Source: Leptasterias polaris
Lineage: Eukaryota > Echinodermata > Asteroidea > Forcipulatida > Asteriidae
Direction of reading: 5' to 3'
Assembly: GCA_037783415.1 (NCBI GenBank)
Contig: JAZGTN010000059.1
Location: 3,906,001 to 3,970,000 of the forward strand
DNA length: 64,000 bases
The position numbers were made by a program, and so were the translations under genes. The notes beneath the pieces are model-generated. The model ran no database searches. It worked only from the letters and a program-made list of their open reading frames with translations, and was not told where the DNA came from. This document shows, piece after piece, positions 22,101 through 29,379 of the stretch (positions are counted from its first letter, which is position 1; every line of letters starts with the position of its first letter).

Positions 22101-24456
22101 AGCTTTTTCTAGCTTTTTTGTGTTATCCTCGACAATTCCTCAGATTCCAATGTCTTTTATGCTTCTCAGTGTATTTTATCCACTTGTTGTATTTTAAAGA
22201 ATTCTGTGGAGATTGTCCAATAAACAAACATATACAATACAATCGTTATACAATCAACCTGCGAAAATTTTTCTTCCAATTTGGTAATACTGTTTGCAGT
22301 GAAAACAACGACCAACGATTTACGGTTTTGCTTTGGAATTTTAGCATTTTCATATTGGGCTTATTTTGATAGAGGTATTTTAACAAGCATTAGTGGTTTC
22401 GGAGATGAGGGGATGAAGTCTTCATGGTGCTATTTTCTCCAAGAAGAAAAGGCATTCACATTTGAATGTTCACATATTTCTTCTTGAGGATCGTAAGACA
22501 TTGTTTTAAAAATTCCCCATGTACTACCAAAGTGGTCCTGCATCATGCACTGAAGTTGGTTGCCTCCGAAGTTACCTCATGTGACGAGTCCCTTACACTC
22601 TTTCAGATAAACACTATTTCTCTGGGGGATCGATTATAAGTATAATCCAGTGAGCTTTTCGATTGAAACCAAAGCCCCTTTCACACGAGAGCAATTTAGC
22701 AAGGGTCCCTTGCTTAATTGTAGCATGGTTGTAAAATTTTACAAAAATGTACCTCGTGTGAACGGACAACAATTTTTACATTGTCCAGGGTCCCTTGTAA
22801 AATATTGTCCAACATTGCTACATTTTGTCGGAGGTCATTTTGTCGGAGAGGCATGTACTGACACCGTAACGCGTGTATGTTGGGACCAACGAGGTCCCTC
22901 TGTTGAAGGTCAAGGAATTGGGGGTTTATCTAATTGATTAAGTATGTTTTTTTTTACATGTCTAGGTATTGCCTGATGGGGTAATTTTAACCTTATTTGT
23001 TTGCGTAATTAATTCAGTTTTGTCATTTGGTTACATCTACAATTGACATACCGATCGTACTCAAATGATGCTGGCAGATTTTTCCCCTTCCCCCTCCTGA
23101 CTAAATCACCGACCCCTGTTGATTGACACCCCTCTAGGATTGTGGCATGGTCCAGCTTAGGATATCGCGGCATAATGAGCGGACTGGTACATACGATGTG
23201 GTTAAGACAATGCAATTAATTGCCGACAATGCCCCTCTTTTGAGTTACAATGTTTGTACAATTGCTTTTGTTTACAAAATTAAAACCGATTTGCCATAGT
23301 ATCACACTGACCAATATACGCCATGCAGTCATCTTGTTCATGTATTTTGTTTTTGTTTATAATTTTTATGTGGTTGCTATTTTTATCTCTTGATCTCTTG
23401 AGCTGTCGTGTGGCTGGCTCTGATCCCTAATTAGCAATTGCCTTCGTGCTGTTTTGTGTAAGGTTTTTACTTATATAAATTATTGTGTGTGTATTTTTAA
23501 TGTAATTTTAAAAGTTGTATTATATCGTTATTGATCGTTTGTATTGTATTTGCATGCAGTTCTTTGCCAAGGCCATTTTAATTTCACCATTGAGGGATAA
23601 TAAAGTTTTTATCTATCTATCTATCTATCTATTGTTAGTATGTTATTGATATATTATATTTTAGATTGAAATATCTGTCTTGAACCGGAGTGCATTATGT
23701 TATGGATGGGAATCTAGCTATAGGAGTACACAATATTCAAGAAAGGGAAGGACTGGTATACTTTCGGTAATTACTCCAAAACATTATGACAAAAGAAACG
23801 TATTTGGTAAAGAGTGGGTATCTGTTAATACTTAAAACATTGTTAGAAACGACCCCTTCGAAGTATAGAGAAAGAGGACATTTCTCACAACACAATTTGA
23901 ATCTGAGAAAGACTTCAGGCATGAAGCCTTTCTCAGGCATCTGAAAGCAGACAATTCAAGGGTGTTTTTCTTTTTTCTTTCATTACTTTCTTGCAACTTA
24001 TTATTTTCTCGCAATTGAGCCAGAATTTGTGTAGGTTTGTTATTTTATGCATATGTTGGGATACATTAAATTAAGATACTGGTCTTTGACAATTACCAAA
24101 TATAAACGCTGCCTTCAAAAATGTCAGTTCATACGTCTACATGTGACTGGAACCGTTTTCCGTGCGGGTTCTGGTTGATGTGCAATGGTATACAATGTCA
24201 AGCGCCAAGACAATTTCATGTTATTGGCTTTTTTTAATATGAGCCATATTGGGAGTCTATATAATGCACTGTCATGACACCGTAATGATTCGTAAATTCA
24301 ACACGAACGTCATCAACCCATCTTCAGATGGTTGACTGTTTATCAGAGACACCAGTAAATGATGATTGTCATCAGCTTACCCCCACAAAGCATCAGCAAG
24401 ACTAGCCCTCGCACCATCACCATCCTCGCCGTTTTCCTACGTCCGTTAGCGGCCAT
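7027..24456 (-). CDS. LAMP-family lysosomal membrane glycoprotein, seven exons
   Basis: Spliced coding sequence on the minus strand: exons 24456-24381, 11773-11469, 11066-10899, 10005-9868, 9741-9639, 8271-8080 and 7193-7027 (stop TAG at 7027-7029). All junctions are AG/GT, the phases agree (1,0,0,0,1,1), and the total is 1,149 nt = 382 residues. Seen in order: signal peptide (1-26), acidic segment (27-127), one LAMP luminal domain (about 149-335), membrane span (about 343-365) and cytoplasmic tail 367-382 ending GYKSVE. Domain cysteines C162/C203 and C288/C331 fit the two LAMP disulfides; C166 is extra. Sequons lie at N186, N231, N301 and N322. The FGMVNGTFGEGADCEED stretch is the family signature before the membrane span. 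LAMPs are major glycoproteins of the lysosomal limiting membrane. Odd points: one domain only, an acidic stalk instead of a Ser/Thr/Pro hinge, and a 12.6-kb intron 1. Family assignment is firm; which LAMP paralogue it is cannot be settled here. Confidence 0.9.
7460..7590. mobile_element. Foldback element, family M3, truncated copy
   Basis: Only the right-hand third of the family is present: CTCGTGACTCCAATGACCAA, TTCACAGGTTTGTTGGTTCA, and CTGGTCTCTGACAATTACCA. It sits in LAMP intron 6. Confidence 0.65.
8080..8271 (-). CDS. LAMP exon 6: LAMP domain, third cysteine and signature
   Basis: Acceptor CCCTCAG, donor GTACAT, 192 nt, phase 1 at both ends. It contains the GNSRVCDSED motif (C288; compare the GNSYxC pattern of LAMPs), sequons at N301 and N322, and the family signature ELQMQPFGMVNGTFGEG. 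Confidence 0.9.
8320..8485 (+). mobile_element. SINE-head fragments with two B-box-like sites
   Basis: GGGTTCGATTCCCGGTCTGA (about 8,330) and GGCTCGGAATTCCCGGTCAT (about 8,431) each precede a GAGCAAGGC-CTTCA phrase as in the SINE at 18,338. This suggests two tandem decayed heads in LAMP intron 5. Confidence 0.5.
8500..8887. mobile_element. 388-bp foldback element flanked by TA
   Basis: Long imperfect palindrome with ends AAGGGACACGTTGCCTTGGA inverted at the right and TA at 8498-8499 and 8888-8889. The inner arms meet at GCCATTTTGTGGAGTC / GACTCCACAAAATGGC around 8,693. Two near-identical 66-residue frames, one per strand, are a consequence of the palindrome. It lies in LAMP intron 5. Confidence 0.88.
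9566..9575. promoter_or_regulatory. Perfect GTCACGTGAC motif in LAMP intron 5
   Basis: An exact copy of the CLEAR 10-mer sits 64 bp inside intron 5, next to a second CACGTGAC (9553-9560). It may be an intronic enhancer element or chance within an alternating CACGTGA-rich patch. Confidence 0.3.
9639..9741 (-). CDS. LAMP exon 5: LAMP domain, central strands
   Basis: Acceptor GATTCAG, donor GTTGGT, 103 nt, phase 0 in and phase 1 out. It begins QNATKKGNPNFWV, giving sequon N231, followed by IKFTFDTGDTEYFDSAIN, the beta-strand pattern before the second disulfide pair of the LAMP fold. Confidence 0.88.
9868..10005 (-). CDS. LAMP exon 4: LAMP domain with CG motif
   Basis: Acceptor CTGCAG, donor GTGTGT, 138 nt, phase 0 at both ends. 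It carries a sequon (NRS at 186), the conserved Cys-Gly (GGQCGL, C203) and the aromatic strand LTLQWDEGRYTLKITFQK, typical of LAMP luminal domains. Confidence 0.9.
10143..10530. repeat. Irregular 20-25-bp minisatellite in LAMP intron 3
   Basis: Variants of GTGGGGTACGATTGTCAGAT repeat about 18 times, with a larger duplicated stretch (10,339-10,415 matches 10,415-10,490). Not coding. Confidence 0.8.
10899..11066 (-). CDS. LAMP exon 3: start of the LAMP domain
   Basis: Acceptor TATACAG, donor GTGCAT, 168 nt, phase 0 at both ends. It encodes a short linker and then the first strand of the luminal domain (GDFMVPSDGSSPICLRACF). C162 corresponds to the first conserved LAMP cysteine; C166, four residues later, is additional. 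Confidence 0.88.
11469..11773 (-). CDS. LAMP exon 2: acidic luminal stalk
   Basis: Acceptor TTTCAAG and donor GTACGG bound 305 nt. The 101 full codons contain 36 Asp/Glu, one Lys and no Arg, with many Gln, Ser, Pro and Thr. It starts with a CVC pair just after the predicted signal cleavage. In vertebrate LAMPs this position is a proline/serine/threonine-rich glycosylated region; here it is a polyanionic low-complexity segment. No repeat unit is evident inside it. Confidence 0.85.
12515..13150. repeat. 170-bp tandem repeat, about 3.7 copies
   Basis: GCTTACTGTATGAGGATTTG recurs at about 12,530, 12,698, 12,875 and 13,046 (spacing 168-177). Each unit ends with GGGTCAGCCTGACCCAGAAA-type and GACCGGGAGTTGAT phrases. 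The GGGTCA...TGACCC dyad links it to the repeat at 5,050. It is inside LAMP intron 1. Confidence 0.85.
13229..13420. mobile_element. Short foldback element
   Basis: CAGAGTTGTATAGTGAGAGA at the left is an imperfect inverse of TCTCTCAACACACAGCTCTG at the right, about 190 bp overall. No clear target-site duplication. Confidence 0.45.
13421..14760. other. No gene recognised (LAMP intron 1)
   Basis: Short frames only, without splice-flanked coding patterns. Several TGACGTCA-type phrases occur around 14,370-14,490. Confidence 0.4.
14775..14850 (+). promoter_or_regulatory. Orphan promoter and first-exon-like segment
   Basis: TATATATAAAA (14775-14785) is followed about 32 bp later by a pyrimidine tract CCTTCCCTCTCGCC (14817-14830). 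Next come a short leader, a Kozak-like GCC-ATG-G (ATG 14847-14849) and a strong donor GTGAGT at 14851. This arrangement (TATA, 5'TOP-like start, ATG, immediate intron) is typical of ribosomal-protein and translation-factor genes. No downstream exon that I recognise follows on the plus strand inside LAMP intron 1. Confidence 0.4.
15395..15605 (-). pseudogene. Decayed LINE reverse-transcriptase C-terminus fragment
   Basis: Minus-strand conceptual translation shows LQYAVQAWSPHLKKD, then a QNLKKF/VQRRAT-like region in shifted frames and YEEHLSQLHLTTRRE. These resemble the conserved end of LINE reverse transcriptases (LEYA-x-QAW-SP-YLKKD, then the YEERL-x-L-x-L-x-T-x-E-x-RR block). Broken by stops and frameshifts. 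Confidence 0.55.
15965..18303 (+). mobile_element. 5'-truncated L2/CR1-type LINE inside LAMP intron 1
   Basis: About 2.3 kb: the end of the linker before the reverse transcriptase, the reverse transcriptase, the C-terminal region, a 3' UTR (18,060-18,282) with GGCGCTATATATAAATTTTC, and an ATT-repeat tail (18,283-18,303). The endonuclease part is missing, as expected of 5' truncation. It is antisense to the LAMP gene. Confidence 0.9.
15969..18059 (+). pseudogene. LINE reverse transcriptase, two frameshifts
   Basis: Reading begins in one frame (AHAYNKHLSDLLEKHAPL, a pre-RT motif). It shifts near 16,205 into the main frame, and shifts back near 17,515-17,526, ending at the stop of 18,057-18,059. 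Motifs visible in the main frame: LVLLDLSAAFDTLDHN (block with the first catalytic Asp), GVPQGSVLGPVLFNIYL, HFYADDTQLYIS (YADD active site) and MTLNYLKLNDEKTDVLIVG. After the second shift come TSRIDYCNGILAGLP and HWLPVRYRIIFKVCLLIFKC, hallmarks of L2/CR1-like elements. The catalytic motif is intact, but the shifts make it non-functional as it stands. Confidence 0.9.
18338..18766 (+). mobile_element. tRNA-derived SINE with LINE-like 3' tail
   Basis: A-box TGGCCAAGCGG (18347-18357) and B-box GGTTCGAGTCC (18406-18416) give a tRNA-like head with a Ser/Leu-type variable region. The body contains CTTCGTCCTTCGGATGGGAC and GTAAAAGAACCCTGTGCACT. The tail GCGCGCTATATAAGAAGCCG plus ATT repeats matches the tail of the LINE directly upstream. 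RNA polymerase III transcription is expected from the boxes. Confidence 0.9.
18770..21060. other. No gene recognised (LAMP intron 1)
   Basis: AT-rich. One exon-like minus-strand stretch (MAANLSTGFIMVALP, 20,236-20,192, before GTAAGT) is too isolated to call. A fragment at 20,915-20,990 (GGGGTCAGCCTGATCC) belongs to the GACCC repeat family. Confidence 0.4.
21064..21246. repeat. Interspersed repeat, TTAAGCA family, copy 3 (opposite orientation)
   Basis: It starts CCCCGATTTCATAGCAGTAC-TTAAGCACAAAAAGTAGCTA and ends GCTGCTCAAGCAGCCTTATG, so the ends are inverted relative to each other. Relative to the copy at 6,318 the unit is reversed. Confidence 0.65.
21409..21446. repeat. (GAA)n microsatellite
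   Basis: Eleven to twelve uninterrupted GAA triplets; the poly-Ser and poly-Leu runs on the opposite strand are its translation. Confidence 0.95.
21505..21570. repeat. Perfect 22-bp hairpin with 22-nt loop
   Basis: ATGTCATTGTCGTATTGTAC-TT (21505-21526) is exactly inverted at 21549-21570. The flanks AATTAA/TTAATT extend it imperfectly. It could be a very short foldback element or a structured RNA arm. Confidence 0.85.
21580..23330. other. No gene recognised (LAMP intron 1)
   Basis: The longest frame (21,893-22,369, hydrophobic, Phe/Leu/Cys-rich) reflects AT-rich sequence and has no recognisable domain. At 22,670-22,770 TTTCACACGAG and CTCGTGTGAAC are inverted, as in common foldback ends. Confidence 0.4.
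23330..23632 (+). mobile_element. LINE 3'-end fragment with (ATCT)n tail
   Basis: TTGCCAAGGCCATTTTAATT...GAGGGATAATAAAGTTTTT followed by five to six ATCT repeats is a typical non-LTR retrotransposon 3' terminus; no coding part remains. Confidence 0.65.
23747..24111. mobile_element. Foldback element, family M3, copy 2
   Basis: GGTATACTTTCGGTAATTAC at the left and CTGGTCTTTGACAATTACCA near the right. The interior hairpin GACTTCAGGCATGAAGCC and the TTATTTTATGCATATGTTGG phrase match the copies at 5,811 and 24,877. It ends about 270 bp downstream of LAMP exon 1 (in intron 1). Confidence 0.75.
24381..24456 (-). CDS. LAMP exon 1: start codon and signal peptide
   Basis: The ATG lies in a good context (AAG-ATG-GCC). 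It is followed by a basic n-region (MAANGRRKTARMVMVR) and a hydrophobic core (GLVLLMLCG), then a donor GTAAGC at 24380. The exon supplies 25 codons plus one nucleotide, and this phase matches exon 2, which begins with GT to complete a Gly codon. Join to exon 2 is inferred from phase, strand and the need for a signal peptide; no other minus-strand candidate between 11,774 and 24,456 fits as well. Confidence 0.75.
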
Positions 24457-24660
24457 CTTGATTTCAACTGCGAGCACTCAGCACCTTCTCGAATCGACTC
24501 AACGCGGTGATTATGTTAAGTAGATGTCCTCTGTACGCACACAGTGTCACCGGCACTACTACTACAGCGGTGAAGGAGGGGGGGGGGGGGGGGAACCACC
24601 AAGTCGTTTTCTTCTTTACGAGGTGAGCTGAGGGGGGATTTGGATCGATGGAGGAGTAGA

Positions 24661-24668
24661 TCACGTGA
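24661..24668. promoter_or_regulatory. CLEAR/E-box TCACGTGA upstream of the LAMP start
   Basis: TCACGTGA lies 205 bp upstream of the LAMP ATG, with an inverted CCAAT (24673-24679 on the plus strand) beside it. Known: TFEB/TFE3/MITF factors bind GTCACGTGAC-like sites in lysosomal gene promoters. The 24,457-24,700 region is also relatively CG-rich for this window. Inference: this is the LAMP proximal promoter; the transcription start itself is not identifiable. Confidence 0.5.
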
Positions 24669-24876
24669 TACTCCAATCAATTACAGACGCAGAGAACACG
24701 GAGCGCTTGTGTGTTTGTTTTCTATTGAAGATGCGGTAGACGAGAACATAACAGAATCTTCCCCCTCCTCTATAATCGATGAATTATCTGGCGGTGTATG
24801 AGTGTATCGCTTGGCTACGGCGACCGTGGGTGGGCAAATACGGAGTGATTCGCGCAATTTTATCAATCCGAATTTA

Positions 24877-25242
24877 AAGGCACTGAACACGTTTGGTAAT
24901 TACTCAAAATATATATTAGCATAAAAACTTACTTGGTAACCAGCAACGGAGAGCTGTTGATAGTATAAAACATTGTGAGAAACCACTCCCTCTGAAGTAA
25001 CGTAGTTTTTGAGAAAGAGGTAACTTCTCACTAAAATAATAAAAGACTTCATGCATGAAGCCTTTTATTAGCATCTGAAAGCACACAAAATTGTGCAACA
25101 AGGGTGTTTTTTCTTTCTTTATTTTCTTGCAACTTCGATGACCGATTCAGCCCAAATTTTCACAGGTTTGTTATTTTATGCATATGGATACACCGAGTGA
25201 CAATACTGGTCTTTGATAATTACCAAACATGTTCAGTGCCTT
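24877..25242. mobile_element. Foldback element, family M3, best copy, TA-flanked
   Basis: 366 bp with ends AAGGCACTGAACACGTTTGG and inverse CCAAACATGTTCAGTGCCTT, and TA at 24875-24876 and 25243-25244. Internal CTTCATGCATGAAG hairpin. It lies about 420 bp upstream of the LAMP start codon, so it could affect the promoter region. Confidence 0.88.
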
Positions 25243-25395
25243 TAAGCTTGGTGCGCAGTTTTGAAATGGCGAGTATAAATGAATCACCGCTTTATTTTGT
25301 AACTTAACTGCTTACCAACTAAAAGGACCTGTGTTAATAGTGAATCGCCTGACGTTTCGACCCCAGCAGAGTCTTTCACTTTCTATATAGACGAT

Positions 25396-25722
25396 GTGAC
25401 CTGTGACATCACATGTTTACAAAAGAGCCACAGAGCCTAGACTTCCTGCTGGCACATTTGTACACAGATCAATGGAAGAAAACAACAAATCTTATGTTTT
25501 AAGGAGATTGCACTGTCTGATTTTTCTCAACTTTTGATATGAAGAAAGGGAGGACATCTCAAAAGCTGTACAGCTATTGCTTTTGTAAATTTTGAATTTA
25601 TGTGAAAATTATGACACAAAATGTAAATTTTCCCATATGCCTGTGTAGTATCTTGCCCGGCGGGAAACGCTTTAGAATCTACAAGGTCACCACTTTGTAA
25701 ACAAAGGTAACATGGTCTATAG
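25396..25722. mobile_element. Foldback element, family M7, copy 1
   Basis: TATAGACGATGTGACCTGTG at the left and GGTAACATGGTCTATAGTAA at the right are imperfect inverted ends. The interior matches the copy at 31,084: AAGAGCCACAGAG, AATGGAAGAA, AAGAAAGGG-GACATCTCAA, TGAATTTATGTG, and TGTGTAGTATCTTGCC. Confidence 0.7.
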
Positions 25723-26013
25723 TAATGTTGGTTATGTTTGAATAATGAAAAAGAGATCGTTATTGTTAATATCAATTTGCATTAAAAAGAAACATATTTG
25801 CTTTAACTGTTGTCTTAAATGATTTATTATTGTACAAATATAATAAAATAACAAGGCGCAGTCAAAGCTGGGAAGGATATTTTTTATATTTAGATTGAAA
25901 TAAAATTCAACCCTTCCTGTTCTCATATGCTCACTTTTAGTTTCTAGTGCTTTTGTTTCAAAAAAAATAAATAATAATAATAATAATAATATCTATTTAC
26001 ATCTATTTACATC

Positions 26014-27420
26014 TATTTAATAAACAGATCGTTGTTTTCGGGTATTGTTCCAAAAAAATGGAAAATAGCCAGAGTCACGCCCATTTTTAAAGGTGGTGAC
26101 CGGGAGCAGATCACTAACTATAGACCCATCTCAGTTCTCCCTCTTGTTTCTAAGGTTTTGGAAAGGGCTGTTAATAACCAACTACGAGAGTTTCTTGGTC
26201 AGAACAATTTCCTTGCAGACCAGCAATCGGGGTTTAGACCGCATCATTCGACCCAGACAACAGTGCTTGATGTTACCGATTTTATACTGCATAATATGGA
26301 TTTAGGTAGTGTGACAGGTGCAATTTTCCTGGACCTAAAAAAGGCATTTGATACCGTCGACCATCAAATTTTATTATCGAGATTGCAGAGCTGCCGAGTC
26401 ATAGGCCTAGAACTTACCTGGTTTGAATCGTACTTAAGTGGTAGAATACAAGCCACACACATAGACGGTGTTCTATCTGATGTGGCCAGTGTCAGGGTTG
26501 GAGTTCCCCAAGGCTCGATCCTGGGGCCTTTGCTCTTTACTGTTTATATTAACTCCCTTCCTATAAGTATTACCGTTCCTCAATGTAAAATGAATATGTA
26601 TGCAGATGACACAATAATAATGTTCACCGGAACATCGTCGGCAATTATCAAGGACATGACTACAGGCCTAGAGCAAGTGAGTAAGTGGTTACATGAACAT
26701 AAACTTACTCTGAACGTTAGTAAAACTAAGTTCATGCTCCTTGGTACTCGCCGACGATTATCTCATTTTAAGGACATTCAAATCACTCTGAACGGTGATA
26801 TTATTGAGCGCGTCCAAGTTTATAAGTACCTAGGAGTAGTGCTAGACGAATGTCTATCCTGGTCTGAACAAATAGACTACATCGGTAAGAAAATTTCCCA
26901 AAAAATTGGATTTCTTCGACGTTCTGCCAAACCTTGCCTCCCTCCTTCCACATTTAAATTGCTTAGTTGTGCCATGGTCTTGCCTTTGTTCGATTATTGT
27001 AGCGTTGTGTGGTCCAGTTGTTCAAACGGTAATTCTGATAGGCTTGTTAAGTTACACAATCGCCTTGCCAGACTGATCCTCAGTGCTGATTATAGGACTT
27101 CTATTGCCGAACTTCATGAGGCCCTGTCATGGACTGCTCTCCCTTTACGCTGGCACTATAATAGAATGTGTGAAGTCTACAAATGTGTTAACAAATTAAA
27201 CCCGAAATATCTTAACTCTCGCTTTGAAATACCAAGTCACCCAATTGGCACCCGGTCACTGTCCAACGGCTCATTATACATGTCATTTATTCCTAAGACT
27301 AATGCAGGTAAACGCACCTTCCAATATCTAGGGACCTTGGGTTGGAACAAGTTGAGAAACACACAGAGACAGTATGAGTCACTTTTTAAATTTAAAAGAT
27401 CTCTGTTAGTTGAATCTTAA
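26014..27420 (+). pseudogene. LINE reverse transcriptase, frame intact but N-terminally truncated
   Basis: The frame is open from the truncation point to TAA at 27,418-27,420, about 460 residues with no stop. Motifs: GIVPKKWKIARVTPIFKGGD, NYRPISVLPLVSKVLE, GAIFLDLKKAFDTVDH, RVGVPQGSILGPLLFTVYIN, MNMYADDTIIMF (YADD active site), KLTLNVSKTKFMLLG and YKYLGVVLDECLSW. The C-terminal region has FDYCSVVWSSC and LHNRLARLIL. The lack of any stop or frameshift suggests a young insertion. With no endonuclease domain and no own promoter it is a dead-on-arrival copy. Confidence 0.88.
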
Positions 27421-27866
27421 TCATGTTGCCCTTTTAATTTACTTTTTTTTTGAGTTAATCTTGTATTCTATTCATTGTTTTATATCGTTTTGGTTTACTC
27501 ATCATTCCAATTTGACTTTTATGCTTTGTGTCTTGTTTTAAACTAGTGCGTTTTTGAATCCCGCTTTGTTTTTGCTACTTTCTGTTTTATACTGTTTTTA
27601 AAAACATTGTTGCATTCTATTTATTTTTCTTATGTCGTAATGGCTTTATCATCATTCCAAAATGTCCTATTTTTATGCATTACACACTATAGCGCGTTAA
27701 TCTCGCTATTTTCTTTGCTTCGTTCTTATTTTTAATTATATAAATTTTACTTTTTTACTTAATCATTTATCATTTTTATTGAAATATAGGGCCCTTAATG
27801 AAAGCAGTTTTGTAACTGATGAGGCTACCCTATTTAAATAAAACAGCAATAAATAAGTCATTATTG
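26014..27866 (+). mobile_element. Second 5'-truncated non-LTR retrotransposon
   Basis: Begins abruptly after a TATTTACATC repeat next to an (AAT)n tract, already inside the reverse transcriptase. It ends with about 450 bp of T-rich 3' UTR and AATAAATAAGTCATTATTG. It differs in sequence from the element at 15,965 and is a different LINE lineage (CR1/jockey-like group; exact clade not settled). Confidence 0.85.
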
Positions 27867-28039
27867 TAAGTACTTGAAGCCTTAGTCCTCCTAGTGTATG
27901 ACTCAAGAAACATATACGTCTTGGGAGAAATTACAAACGTCCTCTCACTGACAGCAGGACAACTTTCTCGTACTTTTACGATTAATGCATACTGATGAAA
28001 TGACGATTACACCATCAGTTCTAAACAAAACCAACACAA

Positions 28040-28400
28040 CTTTACCCTAACCCTCCTAGCCTTAGCACTAGCCCTGGCCCTAGCCGTAGCCGTAGCCCTA
28101 GACCTAACCCTGACCCTAATCCTAACGCAAGGGTATGATTGATTGATTGAATTTATTCGCATAAAAATACAGCAAGAACATGCCAAAAATACATACATGT
28201 ACACAACAACAGGAGAAAAGACAATGAAATAAGATAAACCAAAATAGAACACAAGATAGAAATACTGCACAAAATTATCCAAGGATAGCCCCAAAAAGCC
28301 AATAACTTAGACTTATTTCCATTGGGGTCCTTAGGGTTAGGCTTAGGGACAGGGTTAGGGTTATGATAATGTTTAGGGTCAATGTCAGGATCAGGGTCGG
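28040..28400. repeat. Degenerate CCTAA/TTAGG tracts in inverted orientation
   Basis: CCCTAACCCTCC-TAGCC...CCTAACCCTGACCCTAATCC (28,044-28,127) faces TTAGGGTTAGGCTTAGGG...GGGTTAGGGTTATG (28,330-28,365) across about 200 bp. Telomere-like but impure (many TAGCC/TAGGC variants). It may be interstitial telomeric sequence or a simple-repeat expansion. Confidence 0.6.
28137..28300 (-). mobile_element. LINE 3'-end fragment with (AATC)n tail
   Basis: On the minus strand the sequence ends TTTATGCGAATAAATTCAAT followed by CAATCAATCAATC, a common LINE 3' terminus. It separates the two telomere-like tracts. Confidence 0.55.
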
Positions 28401-28904
28401 GGCGATGGTTGGAGTAAGAGATGGTTATGGTTATATATTAATTTGTCAGTGTCCAACAATTAAAATTGAGCACCTCGTTTGAAACAAGCTTTCGGGGCTG
28501 AGTGCTCCAAATGAGAGTTTAATATTAACTGGGTAACACCCTGAACTAATCTGTTTATTGTTACTTCGCTTTATCTATCGATGAAAAACCACTTTATATT
28601 AATACATTCATCGCACTCCAGTACGTGTCAAGTATGCACTTAAGGGTAATCGGCGACCTTCTACTGTTCAGTGAGGCAGACGATATTCCCAGGAACACGG
28701 GCGGGAAATTCTCTGAGCTATAAAACCTCTCCCGGGGCTGCCATGCCATCGGTAGACTTGTTTGTCAGATACATTGGGCGCCAATATATTCTAATTAAGA
28801 ATATCAATTAATTTGGCATCACTTTTAATTAACGTTTACCACAGAAAGTTATTTTGTAATATTTATTTCGAGAAATCACCACCCGAAAAAATTCATTATA
28901 GAAG

Positions 28905-29155
28905 CAACAAAACAAACAACAACAAACAAACCGAAGCAAAAACAAAAGAAAACCTAAACAACAACAATAACAACTCAAACAACTGTACCAAAAACATCAA
29001 CAGTAGGAGCAACAGCAAAACAAAAACAGAAGCAGCAGCAGTATCAAAAACCGACTACAGCAACACGAAAAACACCACCCATAACAGCAGCAGCAACAAC
29101 AAAATTAACAACAACAATACGAACAGCACCAAAAACAGCAACGACAACGGAAACA
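28905..29155. repeat. CAA/CAG-rich low-complexity DNA
   Basis: Irregular AAC, ACA and AGC triplets dominate. The Asn/Lys/Thr/Ser-rich reading frame over 28,813-29,169 is produced by this composition and has no domain. Confidence 0.8.
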
Positions 29156-29231
29156 GAGTTCTAAAGTGAGGTTTGCAGTGACACCATGTTTGTAAATATT
29201 TTTTGAGAAGTGGTGATTCCGTTTATAGACC

Positions 29232-29374
29232 CCTTGCATTGGCCGCCATCGTTGATGAAACGTGCACGCGTGAAAGGCTGTCATTGGCTGAGAGTTGTGC
29301 GCAGCGCGTACACGCGTGCACGTTTCCATTGTTTGTCATCAAAGATGGCGGTCACTGACGTCACGTGCAATCCA
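29232..29374. mobile_element. GC-rich foldback element
   Basis: GCCGCCATCGTTGATGAAAC-GTGCACGCGT (from 29,242) pairs with ACGCGTGCACGTTT...TCATCAAAGATGGCGG (to 29,354). The loop contains TGCGCAGCGCGT. Confidence 0.7.
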
Positions 29375-29379
29375 TTATT

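Noticed and set aside
21893..22369. 158-codon hydrophobic plus-strand frame
   Set aside because: Composition of AT-rich DNA; no recognisable membrane-protein family or splice context.
24681..24890. Minus-strand frame upstream of LAMP exon 1 as an extra upstream exon
   Set aside because: Partly inside the M3 foldback and with no splice donor leading to exon 1; more likely promoter or 5' flank.
28813..29169. Asn/Thr/Ser-rich plus-strand frame, prion-like in look
   Set aside because: Translation of CAA/AAC low-complexity DNA; no splice signals, no conserved block.
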